64,000 nt of DNA from Rhodospirillales bacterium BBD 1991-14 (lineage in GTDB: Bacteria > Pseudomonadota > Alphaproteobacteria > Kiloniellales > Kiloniellaceae): positions 62,001-126,000 of the forward strand of contig LYSY01000005.1 of the NCBI GenBank assembly GCA_001657395.1. Direction: 5' to 3'. The position numbers were made by a program, and so were the translations under genes. Each line of letters begins with the position of its first letter. Position 1 is the stretch's first letter. Under the pieces are notes generated by a model. The model made no database searches and was not told the DNA's origin. It worked only from the letters and a program-made list of their open reading frames with translations. Of the stretch, positions 39,603-49,559 are shown piece by piece.

Positions 39603-40606
39603 GCGCACCGGCGAACGAGGCTACGGCGCTGCTTGCCGATATCGGCGGCACCAACGCCCGTTTCGCTCTGCTGAGCGCGGGCGGCACCAGCCCTCTGGTC
39701 AAGCTGAAGGTGGCAGAGCACGCGCTGTCCTATGACGCCCTGAGCGCAGCACTGGAGACGCTGTCCGGCGAGTCGCAGAGGCCGCCCGCTGCTGCCGTTC
39801 TCGCCTTCGCCGGTCCGGTCAGCGCCGAGCGCGCTCAAATGACCAATTCAGGCTGGGAGGCGCGCAGCGATGAGCTGTGCAAGCGTTTCGGCTTTCGCTC
39901 TGTCCGCCTGATGAACGACTACGCCGCCCTTGCTCTTGGGCTTGATCGCCTGACGGAGGAGGATCGCCTGACAATTGGGCCGCCCCTGCCAAGCCCCGGC
40001 GGCGCGCTGGCGGTGATCGGGCCCGGTTCGGGCCTCGGAGTCGCCGCTTTTATGCCTACAGAGTCGCACCCTCAGGTGCTGGTCGGTGAAGGCGGCCATT
40101 CGACCATGGCAGCCACCGATGACGTCGAAGCACAAGTGCTGGCCTTTCTGCGGGGGCATCACAGTCACGTTTCTGCCGAGCGCCTGCTGTCCGGACCCGG
40201 TCTTACCAATATCCACCAGGCGCTCTCCAACCTCGAGGGGACCGTGGTCGAAGCAGTGGACCCGGCAGAGATCACGCACCGCGGCATCCAAGGGTCGGAC
40301 GCACTGTGCCGTCGCACCCTCCAGGTCTTCTGTGCCTTTCTCGGGTCCTTTGCAGGTTCCATGGCGCTTTGCTACGGCGCGCAGGGCGGGGTCTATCTCG
40401 GCGGCGGCATCCTCCCGCGCTTCCCCGAGTTTCTGGCGGGATCGGATTTCCGCAGGCGCTTCGAAGACAAGGGGCGCCTCAGCGGCTACCTTGCCAGGAT
40501 TCCGACATGGCTTATCACCCAGCCCGATGCCGCCTTTGCCGGATTGACCGTCGCCGCACGCCAGCTTCTCGGCGCTCCCGATCACATTTCCGCCGGCCTG
40601 CGGTAA
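39599..40606 (+). CDS. glk: Glucokinase
   Basis: A 335-residue hexokinase-like kinase. I start it at TTG 39599, again overlapping the previous stop (TTGA), because the conserved N-terminus LLADIGGTNARFALL begins 9 codons later. Other motifs are NDYAALALG, IGPGSGLGVAAF, EGGHSTMAATDD and GVYLGGGILPRF. It phosphorylates glucose, including that released by the neighbouring GH15 enzyme. The four-gene operon thus encodes a complete trehalose cycle. Confidence 0.93.
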   Translation: MSAPANEATALLADIGGTNARFALLSAGGTSPLVKLKVAEHALSYDALSAALETLSGESQRPPAAAVLAFAGPVSAERAQMTNSGWEARSDELCKRFGFRSVRLMNDYAALALGLDRLTEEDRLTIGPPLPSPGGALAVIGPGSGLGVAAFMPTESHPQVLVGEGGHSTMAATDDVEAQVLAFLRGHHSHVSAERLLSGPGLTNIHQALSNLEGTVVEAVDPAEITHRGIQGSDALCRRTLQVFCAFLGSFAGSMALCYGAQGGVYLGGGILPRFPEFLAGSDFRRRFEDKGRLSGYLARIPTWLITQPDAAFAGLTVAARQLLGAPDHISAGLR

Positions 40607-40679
40607 AGCGCAAGAAGCGGATATAGAAGCCTCCCGCGGTCCTTATGCTGTCCGCGGGAACACTCTTGGGAGACGGCGC

Positions 40680-41627
40680 ATGCGCGCACGGCAAATGACC
40701 TACGGCGACTGGCTGCAGATCGTTCTGCTGGCGCTGGTCTGGGGCATCTCCTTCTTCCTTACCGAGATCTGTCTCCGCGATTTCGGCCCCCTCACCCTGG
40801 CCACGGCGCGCGTCGGCCTTGCCGCCATGGTGTTGCTGGCCTTTGCCGCGATGCGGGGCGAGGACCTGCCGAAGGCCTGGACCGATTGGGGCACCCTGGC
40901 TTTCATGGGGCTGATCAACAACGCCCTGCCCTTCTCTCTCATCATGTGGGGACAGGTCTCTATCGACAGTGGACTGGCCTCGATCCTGAATGCCACGACG
41001 CCCCTTTTCACCTTTATCTTCGCTCATTTCCTGACGAAGGATGAGCGCATGACCCGCCGCGGCGCGGCCGGGGTCGGCATCGGCTTCCTCGGGGCGGTGG
41101 TGCTGATCGGCCCCGGGGCCATGGCCGGCATCGGGAGTCAGTCCTGGGGCCAGATGGCCGTCATGGCTGCTGCCATGTCCTATGCCATGGCCGGCATCTT
41201 CGGGCGCCGTCTCAGCCGCTTCAGCCCGATCGTCTCTGCCGGCTGCATGACGGCCTGCGCTGCGGTGATGCTGCTGCCGGCTGCGCTGCTGCTCGAAAGT
41301 CCCTGGACCGCGCGGCCCGATCTCGCGACCTGGGCGGCGCTGGCAACCCTGGCGGTGATCAGCACCGCCTTTGCCTACATCCTCTACTTCCGGATTCTCG
41401 CCAGTGCCGGCGCGACCAACCTGCTGTTGGTCACCTTCCTCATCCCCATCGCCGCCGTTCTTCTCGGTGCGCTGGCGCTCGGTGAAGTGGTCACGCTGGC
41501 GGCCGTGGCGGGGATGCTCCTTATCTTCCTGGGCCTGGCCGTGATCGACGGCCGCCTCTTCGCGGCCCTCCGGCAGCTGCGAACCGGCGGCAACCGGCAG
41601 CAGGCCGAGCCGCCCAACCTCCCGTAA
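40680..41627 (+). CDS. EamA/DMT family transporter
   Basis: A 315-residue membrane protein of ten helices in two EamA repeats: LALVWGISFFLTEICLRDFGPLTLATARVG in the first and ISTAFAYILYFRILASAGATNLLLVTFLIPIAAVLLG in the second. DMT proteins export or import metabolites; the substrate cannot be told from sequence. 73 bp after glk, with its own possible Shine-Dalgarno (GGGAG), so it may be a separate unit. Unrelated in position to the EamA fragment at 24.8 kb. Confidence 0.88.
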   Translation: MRARQMTYGDWLQIVLLALVWGISFFLTEICLRDFGPLTLATARVGLAAMVLLAFAAMRGEDLPKAWTDWGTLAFMGLINNALPFSLIMWGQVSIDSGLASILNATTPLFTFIFAHFLTKDERMTRRGAAGVGIGFLGAVVLIGPGAMAGIGSQSWGQMAVMAAAMSYAMAGIFGRRLSRFSPIVSAGCMTACAAVMLLPAALLLESPWTARPDLATWAALATLAVISTAFAYILYFRILASAGATNLLLVTFLIPIAAVLLGALALGEVVTLAAVAGMLLIFLGLAVIDGRLFAALRQLRTGGNRQQAEPPNLP

Positions 41628-41745
41628 GCCCGGGGATTGGCGCGGCAGGCAAAAATTGTCGTGCAAGGGCCACGGGCTTTACGCGCCTTTAACCGATTTA
41701 CACAAAAAATGCCTTCGATCTAATCAAAACAGTCAGGGGCATCTT

Positions 41746-41967
41746 ATGGGACTGTCGAAATCCTCCGTCGAGACGCTGATCGATCTCGTGGAGATCAAGC
41801 TGAGCTGCGTCGAGGTTTATGATAGGGACGATTCCCGGGAACTGCTGAACCTTCAGCGCTGCAAGGACGAGCTTTCCGTCCTGGCCGGCCGCGCCCAGAC
41901 GGCGCCCTCCGATATTGTCGCTTTACGCCCGAGGGGCCGGCGCCGGGGCCGCAGGCCCTCCGCCTGA
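41746..41967 (+). CDS. Short conserved-looking hypothetical protein
   Basis: 73 residues from ATG 41746 with GGGG 6 bases upstream. Helical and acidic (SVETLIDLVEIKLSCVEVYDRDDSRELLNLQRCKDEL), then a very basic Arg/Gly tail. No domain is recognised. The helix with regularly spaced Leu suggests a small coiled-coil adaptor. I consider it a real gene because of base composition and frame quality. Confidence 0.55.
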   Translation: MGLSKSSVETLIDLVEIKLSCVEVYDRDDSRELLNLQRCKDELSVLAGRAQTAPSDIVALRPRGRRRGRRPSA

Positions 41968-42013
41968 CCTCGAGGGATCGCAGTCAATCCCGCCTCGGGC
42001 GCGGCGCGCCCAC

Positions 42014-42634
42014 CTAACCGGGAACGGCCATACCCTTCTCGACCGCCGGCCGGGCCCAGATGGCATCGTACCAGCGCTTGACGTTCGGGAAGTCCTCCAG
42101 GGCGATTCCCTGCCACTCATGGCGGGCTGCCCAGGGAAAGGTTGCGATGTCGGCCATCGAGTAGTCTCCGGCCAGGTACTCCACCTCCTCCAGGCGCTTG
42201 TCCAAGACGCCGTAAAGCCGCCGCGCTTCGTTTGAGTAGCGATCGACAGCATAGGGAAGCTTCTCCGGCGCAAAGCGCCGGAAGTGATGGGCCTGCCCCA
42301 GCATCGGGCCAAAGCCGCCCATCTGCCACATCAGCCATTGCATCGCCGCGTTGCGGTCGCGCGGGTCATCCGGCATCAGTTGCCCTGTCTTTTCGGCCAG
42401 GTACAGCAGGATCGCACCCGTCTCGAAGACCGAAATGGGCTCACCGTCAGGGCCCTGGGGATCGACGATGGCGGGGATCTTGTTGTTCGGGCTGATCTTC
42501 AGGAAGTCAGGAGCGAACTGTTCGTCCTTGGTGATGTTGATCGGATGAGCGGCGTAATGCAGCCCCAGTTCCTCCAAGGCGATGGAGACCTTTCTGCCGT
42601 TCGGCGTGGTCCAGGTATAGAAATCGATAGTCAC
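42014..42634 (-). CDS. Glutathione S-transferase (YfcG/YghU-like), copy 1
   Basis: A 206-residue GST. The thioredoxin-fold start [23 protein letters not shown] and [19 protein letters not shown], then [17 protein letters not shown] (Ser/cis-Pro region binding glutathione) are the Nu-class signature with Thr-Pro-Asn as active-site region. The helical C-terminal domain follows. Nu-class GSTs have disulfide reductase activity. Paralogue of the neighbouring GST (64 bp upstream), probably a tandem duplication. Confidence 0.93.
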   Translation of the reverse strand: MTIDFYTWTTPNGRKVSIALEELGLHYAAHPINITKDEQFAPDFLKISPNNKIPAIVDPQGPDGEPISVFETGAILLYLAEKTGQLMPDDPRDRNAAMQWLMWQMGGFGPMLGQAHHFRRFAPEKLPYAVDRYSNEARRLYGVLDKRLEEVEYLAGDYSMADIATFPWAARHEWQGIALEDFPNVKRWYDAIWARPAVEKGMAVPG

Positions 42635-42698
42635 CTGTCAGTGCTCCCCTGCTCCGCATCACCCCTGAATGAACAACGCGCTGATCCGCTTTCTGCAC

Positions 42699-43394
42699 CT
42701 ATCTCCGAGCGTACTGCGTCGCCCCGAAGAGGATTTCCTTGGCCTTGGCGTCGAAGCCCTCGCTGCGCAGGTTGGCCAGCACCTCAACCCCACGCTGCAC
42801 CGCCGGACGTTCGGCGATCTCCTCGAACCATCGCTTGTAGTTGGGATAGTCGTCGCGGCTCACGCCCTGACGGTCGGGCGTGCGGGTCCATGGCCAGGCG
42901 GCGATGTCTGCGATGGTGTACTCCTCGCCGCCCAGATAGCGGGCCTCGGCAAGGCGTCTGTCCATCACGCCGTAGAGCCGCTTGGCTTCGTTCGTATAGC
43001 GCTGATAGGCGTACTCGATGCGCTCGGGCGCGTAGTTCCTGAAGTGGTGCGCCTGGCCCAGCATCGGTCCCAGCCCGCCCATCTGCCACATCAGCCACTG
43101 CAGGGTCGCGTAGCGCGCACGGGGTTCCTCCGGAAAGAACTTGCCGTGTTTGTTCGCCAGATAGATCAGGATCGCCCCGCTCTCGAACACCGAGATGGGC
43201 TTGCCGTCCGGCCCATCGGGATCGACGATCGCCGGCATCTTGTTGTTCGGGCTGATCTTGAGGAATTCCGGGTCGAACTGATCGCCGGCGCCGATGTTGA
43301 TCGCGTGCACGTTGTAGGGAACGCCCAGTTCCTCCAACATGATATGTATCTTGTGCCCGTTGGGCGTCGCCCAGGAATAGAGCTCGATTGCCAT
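42699..43394 (-). CDS. Glutathione S-transferase (YfcG/YghU-like), copy 2
   Basis: 231 residues, started at ATG 43394 because GGGAGAAGG precedes it; earlier in-frame codons have no ribosome site. Same layout as copy 1 ([59 protein letters not shown]) with a ~20-residue longer C-terminus. Likely a Nu-class glutathione-dependent reductase. The two genes together look like a detoxification or redox pair. Confidence 0.93.
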   Translation of the reverse strand: MAIELYSWATPNGHKIHIMLEELGVPYNVHAINIGAGDQFDPEFLKISPNNKMPAIVDPDGPDGKPISVFESGAILIYLANKHGKFFPEEPRARYATLQWLMWQMGGLGPMLGQAHHFRNYAPERIEYAYQRYTNEAKRLYGVMDRRLAEARYLGGEEYTIADIAAWPWTRTPDRQGVSRDDYPNYKRWFEEIAERPAVQRGVEVLANLRSEGFDAKAKEILFGATQYARR

Positions 43395-43573
43395 GACCTT
43401 CTCCCTTGCCCCATAGGAGGATGGCGCGCCTTTCCAGGGACCATCCGGCGGCACCCCTGCCGCCCATGAGCCAACACATGCGGTGCCTGGAAAGTCTTTG
43501 CAAGACCGAAGATCGATCTTGAGGCCGCAGGACAGCGTGCCTACCTAGAGGTAGAGAGACCACGGAGAAGGCG

Positions 43574-44257
43574 ATGAGCGACAGCCTGAACGCCGATTTC
43601 ACGCAGCCGGCGGCGATGGATACGGCCAAGATGGACTGGCAGGCAAGCCCCAGCGCCACAGTCTGGCGCAAGCGCCTGGACCTTGTGGACGGGGAGTTCA
43701 GCCGCGTCACCTCGGTGGTCCGCTACGATCCCCAGTCCCGCTTTCACCCCCACGATCACCCGCAAGGCGAGGAGATCCTGGTGCTCGAAGGCACCTTCTC
43801 CGACGAGCATGGCGACTACCCGGCCGGCACCTACCTGCTGAACCCCCAGGGGTTCAGACATGCGCCCTTTTCGAAGGACGGCTGCATTATCTTCGTGAAG
43901 CTGTGCCAGTTCGCCGGGGCCGACCGCGAGCATGTCGTCGTCGACACCAACAACGCCGATAGCTGGCGGGCAGCGGCTCCGGGTGCTGAAGAACTGCTGC
44001 TCTATCGGGATGCCGGCTATCCGGAGGATATCCGCCTGCTCCGCCTCGCGCCGGGCGCCGCGCTGCCGCCGGCCCTGGTCGACGGAGAAGCCGCCGCAGG
44101 CGGCCTGGAGATCTTCATTGTCTCAGGGCGTCTGAGCAACGGCGAAGGCCGCCTGAACGCCGGCGCCTGGCTGCGGGAGCCGCATGGGCTCGCCTCCGCC
44201 TTCACCGCCGCGGCGGAAACCACGCTCTACCTGAAGCGCAATCACCTGCAGGGTTGA
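43574..44257 (+). CDS. ChrR-type cupin domain protein
   Basis: A 227-residue double cupin. The first cupin has the metal-binding set RFHPHDHPQGEEILVLEG (His-His-Glu) and a later His in NPQGFRHAPFS. The second, weaker cupin contains APGAALPPALVDGEAAAGGLEIFIVSG. It resembles the C-terminal domain of ChrR anti-sigma factors, but there is no zinc-binding anti-sigma domain and no sigma gene next to it. Probably a metal-dependent cupin enzyme or sensor related to oxidative stress (inference). Confidence 0.82.
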   Translation: MSDSLNADFTQPAAMDTAKMDWQASPSATVWRKRLDLVDGEFSRVTSVVRYDPQSRFHPHDHPQGEEILVLEGTFSDEHGDYPAGTYLLNPQGFRHAPFSKDGCIIFVKLCQFAGADREHVVVDTNNADSWRAAAPGAEELLLYRDAGYPEDIRLLRLAPGAALPPALVDGEAAAGGLEIFIVSGRLSNGEGRLNAGAWLREPHGLASAFTAAAETTLYLKRNHLQG

Positions 44258-44453
44258 TCGCCGCCGCTTCACCTCTGAAGCACGTTCGCAGGAGACACGA
44301 TCAACCTCGGTTCGTGAACGCAGCCGCGGATTGCCCGCTAACCTCTGGCCCTTCGGTTTCTTGGCCCCCGCACTCTTCCGGACCTATCTAAAATTTGCCG
44401 TAAATACGAATAAAAATATGCACAAATATAAATCAAATATAAATCAATAAAAA

Positions 44454-44482
44454 TTGACACTTATTTTCAGAACGACTAGATT
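44454..44482 (+). promoter_or_regulatory. Sigma-70-like promoter for the DUF2336 gene
   Basis: TTGACA (44454-44459), a 17 bp spacer and TAGATT (44477-44482), about 35 bp before the start. It follows an unusually AT-rich stretch (44385-44452) with repeated AAATATAAATC units, compatible with an UP-element or bend. Confidence 0.6.
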
Positions 44483-44516
44483 TCTCGTCCGACGAGATAA
44501 TCAAACAGGTTGTTCT

Positions 44517-45620
44517 ATGGTCGAGCTTGCAAGTAAAGAACAGGGGCCTATGGAAGGCCTGGCCCATCGCAATGCTGGGCACCTTGCGATCCAGGCTGCC
44601 GAAGCCTTCAGCCGCGGCGTCATATCCGACAGTGAGCGCTCGGCGGCGTTGGAGGTCTTCCGCTGGCTGGCCTGCCATACCGAGGTCGATGTGCGCCAGA
44701 GCTTTGCCGAGCACATCAAGTCCTCACCCCTGCTGCCGGACAGCATCGCCCTTACGCTCGCCCAGGACATCGAATCTGTCGCCACCCCGATTCTCCGCAC
44801 ATCGCTTGCACTCTCCGACCGGGATCTCCTTGCGATCATCGAGACCGGCAGCACCGAGAAGCAGTGCGCCATTGCTGCGCGCGATACGGTCAGCGCAGTC
44901 GTGTCCGGCGCCCTTGTGGACACCGGCAAGCAGAGCGTGGTCGAAGTGCTCCTCGCGAACGCGGGTGCCGAGATCTCAGAGACGTCTTACCGGAAGCTCC
45001 TCGACGCCTTTGCCGAAGAACCGGATGTTCACAGGCTTCTCGTCGAGCGCAGCGCGCTGCCGTTCGCGGTTCAGGAGCGGCTTGTTGCCCTCGTCTGCGA
45101 GGATCTGCGGGAGCGTCTCGTTGACAAGCACAGTTTCCCTGCGGCGCTCGCCGATCAGCTTGCCCGGCATGGCCGCGAACGGGCGCTTGCCCAATCGCTG
45201 GTAACCCTTGCCACCGCTCAGGAGATCGAGGCGGCAGCCATGCGGCTTCACTTGAACGGGACCTTGTCGGCGACCCTGTTGCTGAGGGTGCTCTGCGCCG
45301 GCCATCTGGAGTTCTTCGGCACCGGGCTCGCGACGCTTGCCCGCATCTCCGCCCCCAAGGCGCAGAAGGTCCTGCGCGACACCGGCACGCCGGCGCTGCA
45401 GTCCCTCTACCGCAAGGCCGGCCTGCCGGGCCACCTTCAAAAGGCGTTCCAGGTCGTCCTTGAAATCGTGCTGCAGGCGCGCCGCAAGGATGGCGCAACT
45501 CTCCCTGAGGCCCTGGAACAGCGCATTGTCACCGACCTCGTGCGGGCCTACCGCCGGCTCAGTCCTGACGGCCTGGAGAGCGTGATGTTTCAGATCGGCC
45601 GCCTGACCGAGCAGGACTAA
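44517..45620 (+). CDS. DUF2336 domain protein
   Basis: About 367 residues from ATG 44517 (ATG 44550 is an alternative). All-helical and HEAT-like throughout: RNAGHLAIQAAEAFSRG, DVRQSFAEHIKSSPLLP, IARDTVSAVVSGALVDTG. DUF2336 proteins are widespread in alphaproteobacteria, often several per genome, and have been linked to surface attachment and signalling; the biochemical function is unclear. Convergent with gatB. Confidence 0.82.
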   Translation: MVELASKEQGPMEGLAHRNAGHLAIQAAEAFSRGVISDSERSAALEVFRWLACHTEVDVRQSFAEHIKSSPLLPDSIALTLAQDIESVATPILRTSLALSDRDLLAIIETGSTEKQCAIAARDTVSAVVSGALVDTGKQSVVEVLLANAGAEISETSYRKLLDAFAEEPDVHRLLVERSALPFAVQERLVALVCEDLRERLVDKHSFPAALADQLARHGRERALAQSLVTLATAQEIEAAAMRLHLNGTLSATLLLRVLCAGHLEFFGTGLATLARISAPKAQKVLRDTGTPALQSLYRKAGLPGHLQKAFQVVLEIVLQARRKDGATLPEALEQRIVTDLVRAYRRLSPDGLESVMFQIGRLTEQD

Positions 45621-45672
45621 GGCGAACCCACTGACGGGCTGCTGACCGCCGCCCCAGTCACCCGGGTTGCCG

Positions 45673-47121
45673 TCACCCCAGCTTCTGGCGCAGGACCTGG
45701 TTCACCATGCCGGGGTTGGCCTTGCCCTGGGTGGCTTTCATCACCTGGCCGACGAACCAGCCCAGGATCTTCTCGTTGCCGCCCTTGAACTGCTCGACCT
45801 GCTTCGGGTTGTTGGCAATGATCTCCTCCACCAGGCCTTCGATGGCGGAGCTGTCGGAGATCTGCTTCAGCCCCTTGGCCTCGACGATGGCGCCGGCCTC
45901 CTCGCCGCTTTCCCACATCGCCTCGAAGACCTCCTTGGCGATGCGTCCGGAAATCGTGTTGTCGGCGATGAGATCCAGCAGGCCGCCCAGCTTCCTCGCG
46001 TCCACCGGCGCCTCCGCCAGTTCGGCGCCGCTCTTGTTGAGCGCACCGAAGAATTCGCCGGTGACCCAGTTGGCCGCCAGCTTTGGATCGCGCCCCTCGG
46101 CCACCGTCTCATAAAAGGCCGCCGTCTCCCGGTCGGCCACCAGCACGCCGGCGTCGTAGGCCGGCAGGCCGAAGTCGCCGACGAACCGCGTCTTCTTGGC
46201 ATCCGGCAGTTCCGGCAGCGAAGCCTTGATCTCCTCCACCCAGGCCGGGTCCAGTTCCAGCGGCAGCAGGTCCGGGTCGGGGAAATAGCGGTAGTCGTGG
46301 GCCTCTTCCTTGGAGCGCATGGAACGCGACTTGCCGGTCATGCCGTCGAAGAGACGGGTCTCCTGAACGATCTCCCCGCCCTCTTCCAGGATCTCGATCT
46401 GCCGCTTCGTCTCCGCTTCGATGGCCTGCTGCACGAAGCGGATGGAATTCACGTTCTTGGTTTCCGTGCGGGTGCCGAAGGGCTCGCCGGGACGGCGGAC
46501 CGAGAGGTTCACGTCGGCGCGCATGGAACCCTCGTCCATGTTGCCGTCGCAGGTGCCGAGGTAACGCAGGATGGTGCGCAGCTTGCGCAGGTAGGCCCCT
46601 GCCTCCTCCGCCGAGCGCATGTCGGGCTTGGAGACGATCTCCATCAAGGTTACGCCGGAACGGTTCAGGTCGATGTAGGACTGGGTCGGATGCTGGTCGT
46701 GAATCGACTTGCCGGCGTCCTGCTCCAGGTGCAGGCGCTCGATGCCGACCTCCCGCGTCTCGCCGTCTTCCAGATCCAGGATGATGGTGCCTTCCCCGAC
46801 GATGGGATGGAGGTACTGGGAGATCTGATAGCCCTGCGGCAGGTCGGCATAGAAGTAGTTCTTGCGCTCGAAGACCGAAGTCAGGTTGATCCGGGCGTTC
46901 AGTCCCAGGCCGGTGCGCACTGCCTGCTCCACAGCGACTTTGTTCAGCACCGGCAGCATGCCCGGCATGGCCGCATCGACGAGGGAGACCTGGCTGTTCG
47001 GCTCCGCCCCGAAAGCGGTCGACGCCCCCGAGAACAGCTTGGACTTGGAGATCACCTGGGCATGGACCTCCAGCCCAATGACCATCTCCCAATCGCCTGT
47101 CTTGCCTTTCACCAGTGCCAT
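45673..47121 (-). CDS. gatB: Asp-tRNA(Asn)/Glu-tRNA(Gln) amidotransferase subunit B
   Basis: A 482-residue GatB, usual length. N-terminal [13 protein letters not shown] and SKLFSGAST are diagnostic, then [29 protein letters not shown] and the Zn-free catalytic cradle. The C-terminal YqeY-like helical tail (about residues 330-482) binds tRNA. With GatA and GatC it converts misacylated Glu-tRNA(Gln) to Gln-tRNA(Gln). A GNAT gene separates it from gatA on the same strand. Confidence 0.97.
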   Translation of the reverse strand: MALVKGKTGDWEMVIGLEVHAQVISKSKLFSGASTAFGAEPNSQVSLVDAAMPGMLPVLNKVAVEQAVRTGLGLNARINLTSVFERKNYFYADLPQGYQISQYLHPIVGEGTIILDLEDGETREVGIERLHLEQDAGKSIHDQHPTQSYIDLNRSGVTLMEIVSKPDMRSAEEAGAYLRKLRTILRYLGTCDGNMDEGSMRADVNLSVRRPGEPFGTRTETKNVNSIRFVQQAIEAETKRQIEILEEGGEIVQETRLFDGMTGKSRSMRSKEEAHDYRYFPDPDLLPLELDPAWVEEIKASLPELPDAKKTRFVGDFGLPAYDAGVLVADRETAAFYETVAEGRDPKLAANWVTGEFFGALNKSGAELAEAPVDARKLGGLLDLIADNTISGRIAKEVFEAMWESGEEAGAIVEAKGLKQISDSSAIEGLVEEIIANNPKQVEQFKGGNEKILGWFVGQVMKATQGKANPGMVNQVLRQKLG

Positions 47122-47142
47122 CGTTCCGCTCCGCTTGCCGGA

Positions 47143-47607
47143 CTAAAGCGTCCGCTCGTAAATCACCCGCCCGGTCTCGACGAACCCCCGCGCCTCATAC
47201 CAAGGCACCAGACCGGCCTTGGCCTGCGCATGGGGCGTCAGCACGATCTCGATATCCGAACAGCCCTTGCCCCGGGCCCAGTCGGCCACCGCCTCCACGA
47301 TGGCCGAGGCCGCACCCTTGCCGCGCCAGGCCGGGTCGACGAAGAGGTCTTCCAGCTCGGCATAGAGCCCGACCTCCAGGCCGAAGGAGGTGCTGGCCGC
47401 CGCCGCCCCGACGGCATCCTCGCCGGCAAAGGCGACGAAAGCCGCCGTATCGTCCCGCACCAGGATCTGGCGCAGGTTCTGTGCCACGCCAGCCACCGCG
47501 CCCTCGAATCCCTCTTCTGCATAGAAGCGCTCGAACAGGGGCAGCAGCAGCCCGAGGTCGCCGGGCCCGGCTTCGCGCACGGCGATCGCTGTTGCCTGCG
47601 CCGCCAT
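47143..47607 (-). CDS. GNAT family N-acetyltransferase
   Basis: A 154-residue GNAT. VDPAWRGKGAASAIVEAVADWARGKG (residues ~91-116) is the acetyl-CoA binding motif A, and YEARGFVETGRVIYERTL is the C-terminal motif. The substrate is unknown. It lies between gatA (5 bp downstream of its stop) and gatB (21 bp upstream), so it is co-expressed with the amidotransferase; in most relatives gatA and gatB are adjacent or separated by other genes. Confidence 0.9.
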   Translation of the reverse strand: MAAQATAIAVREAGPGDLGLLLPLFERFYAEEGFEGAVAGVAQNLRQILVRDDTAAFVAFAGEDAVGAAAASTSFGLEVGLYAELEDLFVDPAWRGKGAASAIVEAVADWARGKGCSDIEIVLTPHAQAKAGLVPWYEARGFVETGRVIYERTL

Positions 47608-47612
47608 GGCCG

Positions 47613-49088
47613 CTACGCCGCCCGGAAAGCCGGCTTGGCCTCGAAACCCGCCGCCTCTTCCAGCACTCCGGCCACCTTGAACACCGTCTCTTCGTCGAAG
47701 GCCTTGCCCAGGATCTGCAGACCGAGCGGCAGCCCTTCCGCCGAGAGGCCGGCCGGAACCGAGATCCCCGGCAACCCGGCCAGCGAAGCCGGCACCGTGA
47801 AGACATCGTTCAGGTACATGGCGATGGGATCGTCCATCTTGTCGCCGACGCCGAAAGCCGGCGAGGGTGCGGTCGGCGTCAGGATCGCATCCACCGTTTC
47901 ATAGGCCTGGGCGAAGTCCCGGGCGATCAGGCTGCGCACCCGCCGCGCCTTGTTGTAGTAGGCGTCGTAGTAACCGGCGGAGAGCACGTAGGTGCCGATC
48001 AGCACCCGGCGCTTCACCTCGGCGCCGAAGCCCTTGCCCCGGGTCGCCTCGTACATCTCGTCCAGGCTCTCGCCCGGCTCGCGCAGGCCGTAGCGCACGC
48101 CGTCGTAGCGCGCCAGGTTGGAGGAAGCCTCCGCCGGCGCGATGATGTAGTAGGTCGGCAGCGCATAGTGGGTGTGCGGCAGGGAAATTTCGACCGTCTC
48201 CGCTCCCGCCTCTTCCAGCCAGCGGATGCCCTGCTGCCAGAGCGCCTCGATCTCGTCGGTCATGCCCTCGACACGGTATTCCTTGGGAACGCCGATCTTC
48301 ATGCCGCGGATGTCACCGCTCAGCGCCGCCTCATAGTCCGGCACCGGGCGGTCGACCGAGGTCGAATCCTTGCTGTCGTAGCTTGCCATGGCCCTCAGCA
48401 TCAGCGCCGAATCCCTGACCGTCCGGGTCATCGGCCCCGCCTGATCCAACGAGGACGCAAAGGCGACGATCCCCCAGCGCGAGCAGCGCCCGTAGGTCGG
48501 CTTCATGCCGACGATGCCGCAGAAGGCCGCCGGCTGGCGGATCGACCCGCCGGTGTCGGTCCCGGTCGCCGCCAGGGCCGCGCGGGCCGCCACTGCAGCC
48601 GCCGACCCGCCGGAGGAGCCGCCGGGCACCAGGGGCCGGTTGTCCCCTTCCCGGCGCCAGGGGTTCTCCACCGCGCCGTAGTGGCTGGTCATGTTGGAGG
48701 AGCCCATGGCGAACTCGTCCAGGTTGGTCTTGCCCAACAGCACCGCCCCGGCGTCCCAGAGGTTCCGGCTCACCGTCGATTCATAGGTCGGGTGAAAGCC
48801 GTCCAGGATGTGGGAGCCGGCGGTGGTCAGCACCCCTTCGGTGCAGAACAGGTCCTTCATGCCGATGGGCAGGCCTTCCAGAAGACCGGCCTCCCCGGCG
48901 GCCCGCCTGTTGTCGGAGGCCTCGGCCATCGCCAGCGCCTTCTCCGGCGTTTCGGTGATGAAGGCGTTCAGCGGCCGGGCCGCCTCGACGGCGGCGACAT
49001 GGGCCTCCGTCAGTTCCTTGGCCGAGACCTCGCCCTTGCCCAGCAGGTCGCGGGCGCCGGCCAGCGTGAGGGCGGTCAGGTCGCTCAT
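47613..49088 (-). CDS. gatA: Asp-tRNA(Asn)/Glu-tRNA(Gln) amidotransferase subunit A
   Basis: A 491-residue amidase-signature protein from ATG 49088, which shares a base with the gatC stop (TGATG). Catalytic Lys in [11 protein letters not shown], Ser/cis-Ser in [14 protein letters not shown], nucleophile in [16 protein letters not shown]. It hydrolyses glutamine and channels ammonia to GatB. Length and motifs are normal. Confidence 0.97.
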   Translation of the reverse strand: MSDLTALTLAGARDLLGKGEVSAKELTEAHVAAVEAARPLNAFITETPEKALAMAEASDNRRAAGEAGLLEGLPIGMKDLFCTEGVLTTAGSHILDGFHPTYESTVSRNLWDAGAVLLGKTNLDEFAMGSSNMTSHYGAVENPWRREGDNRPLVPGGSSGGSAAAVAARAALAATGTDTGGSIRQPAAFCGIVGMKPTYGRCSRWGIVAFASSLDQAGPMTRTVRDSALMLRAMASYDSKDSTSVDRPVPDYEAALSGDIRGMKIGVPKEYRVEGMTDEIEALWQQGIRWLEEAGAETVEISLPHTHYALPTYYIIAPAEASSNLARYDGVRYGLREPGESLDEMYEATRGKGFGAEVKRRVLIGTYVLSAGYYDAYYNKARRVRSLIARDFAQAYETVDAILTPTAPSPAFGVGDKMDDPIAMYLNDVFTVPASLAGLPGISVPAGLSAEGLPLGLQILGKAFDEETVFKVAGVLEEAAGFEAKPAFRAA

Positions 49089-49375
49089 CACTCGACCACC
49101 TTCGGCACGGCATAGAAACCATGGGCGGCCTCCGGCGCATTGGCCGTCACCTTGTCGGGGATGCCGCCGTCGGTCACGTCGTCCTCACGCAGCGGTAGCG
49201 TCATCGACACCACCGAGGTCATGGGCTCGACGCCCTCGGTGTCCAGTTCGGAAAGCTGCTCGATCCAGCCCAGAATGTTCGAAAGCTCCCCGGCCAGGGA
49301 CTCGCTCTGGCTTTCATCGATGCGAATGCGCGCCAAACTCGCGATCTTCGCGACGGTATCCTTGTCGACCGACAT
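49088..49375 (-). CDS. gatC: Asp-tRNA(Asn)/Glu-tRNA(Gln) amidotransferase subunit C
   Basis: A 95-residue GatC. The start at 49375 is preceded by AGAGGGTGG and matches the family N-terminus ([19 protein letters not shown]). [22 protein letters not shown] and LREDDVTDG are conserved. It bridges GatA and GatB. First gene of the gatC-gatA-GNAT-gatB unit. Confidence 0.95.
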   Translation of the reverse strand: MSVDKDTVAKIASLARIRIDESQSESLAGELSNILGWIEQLSELDTEGVEPMTSVVSMTLPLREDDVTDGGIPDKVTANAPEAAHGFYAVPKVVE

Positions 49376-49559
49376 CGGCCAGCCACCCTCTTTGTGGAAG
49401 GCCCCGACCGCCGGTGCATGCCGGTCCGCGGAGCGGCCCTGCACCTCGAAGATCAGGGCATTGAAAAACCGCCGGAAACTAGCACCGGCCCCGGCGCCCT
49501 GCAAGGTCGCGCCCCGGCGCGTCTTGCCGGGCTTCGCCCGCTGCGCCTATAACGGCCCG

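Noticed and set aside
45667-47904. 745-codon plus-strand frame opposite gatB
   Set aside because: It is the shadow frame of gatB and the GNAT gene, common in high-GC DNA; no domain is present.
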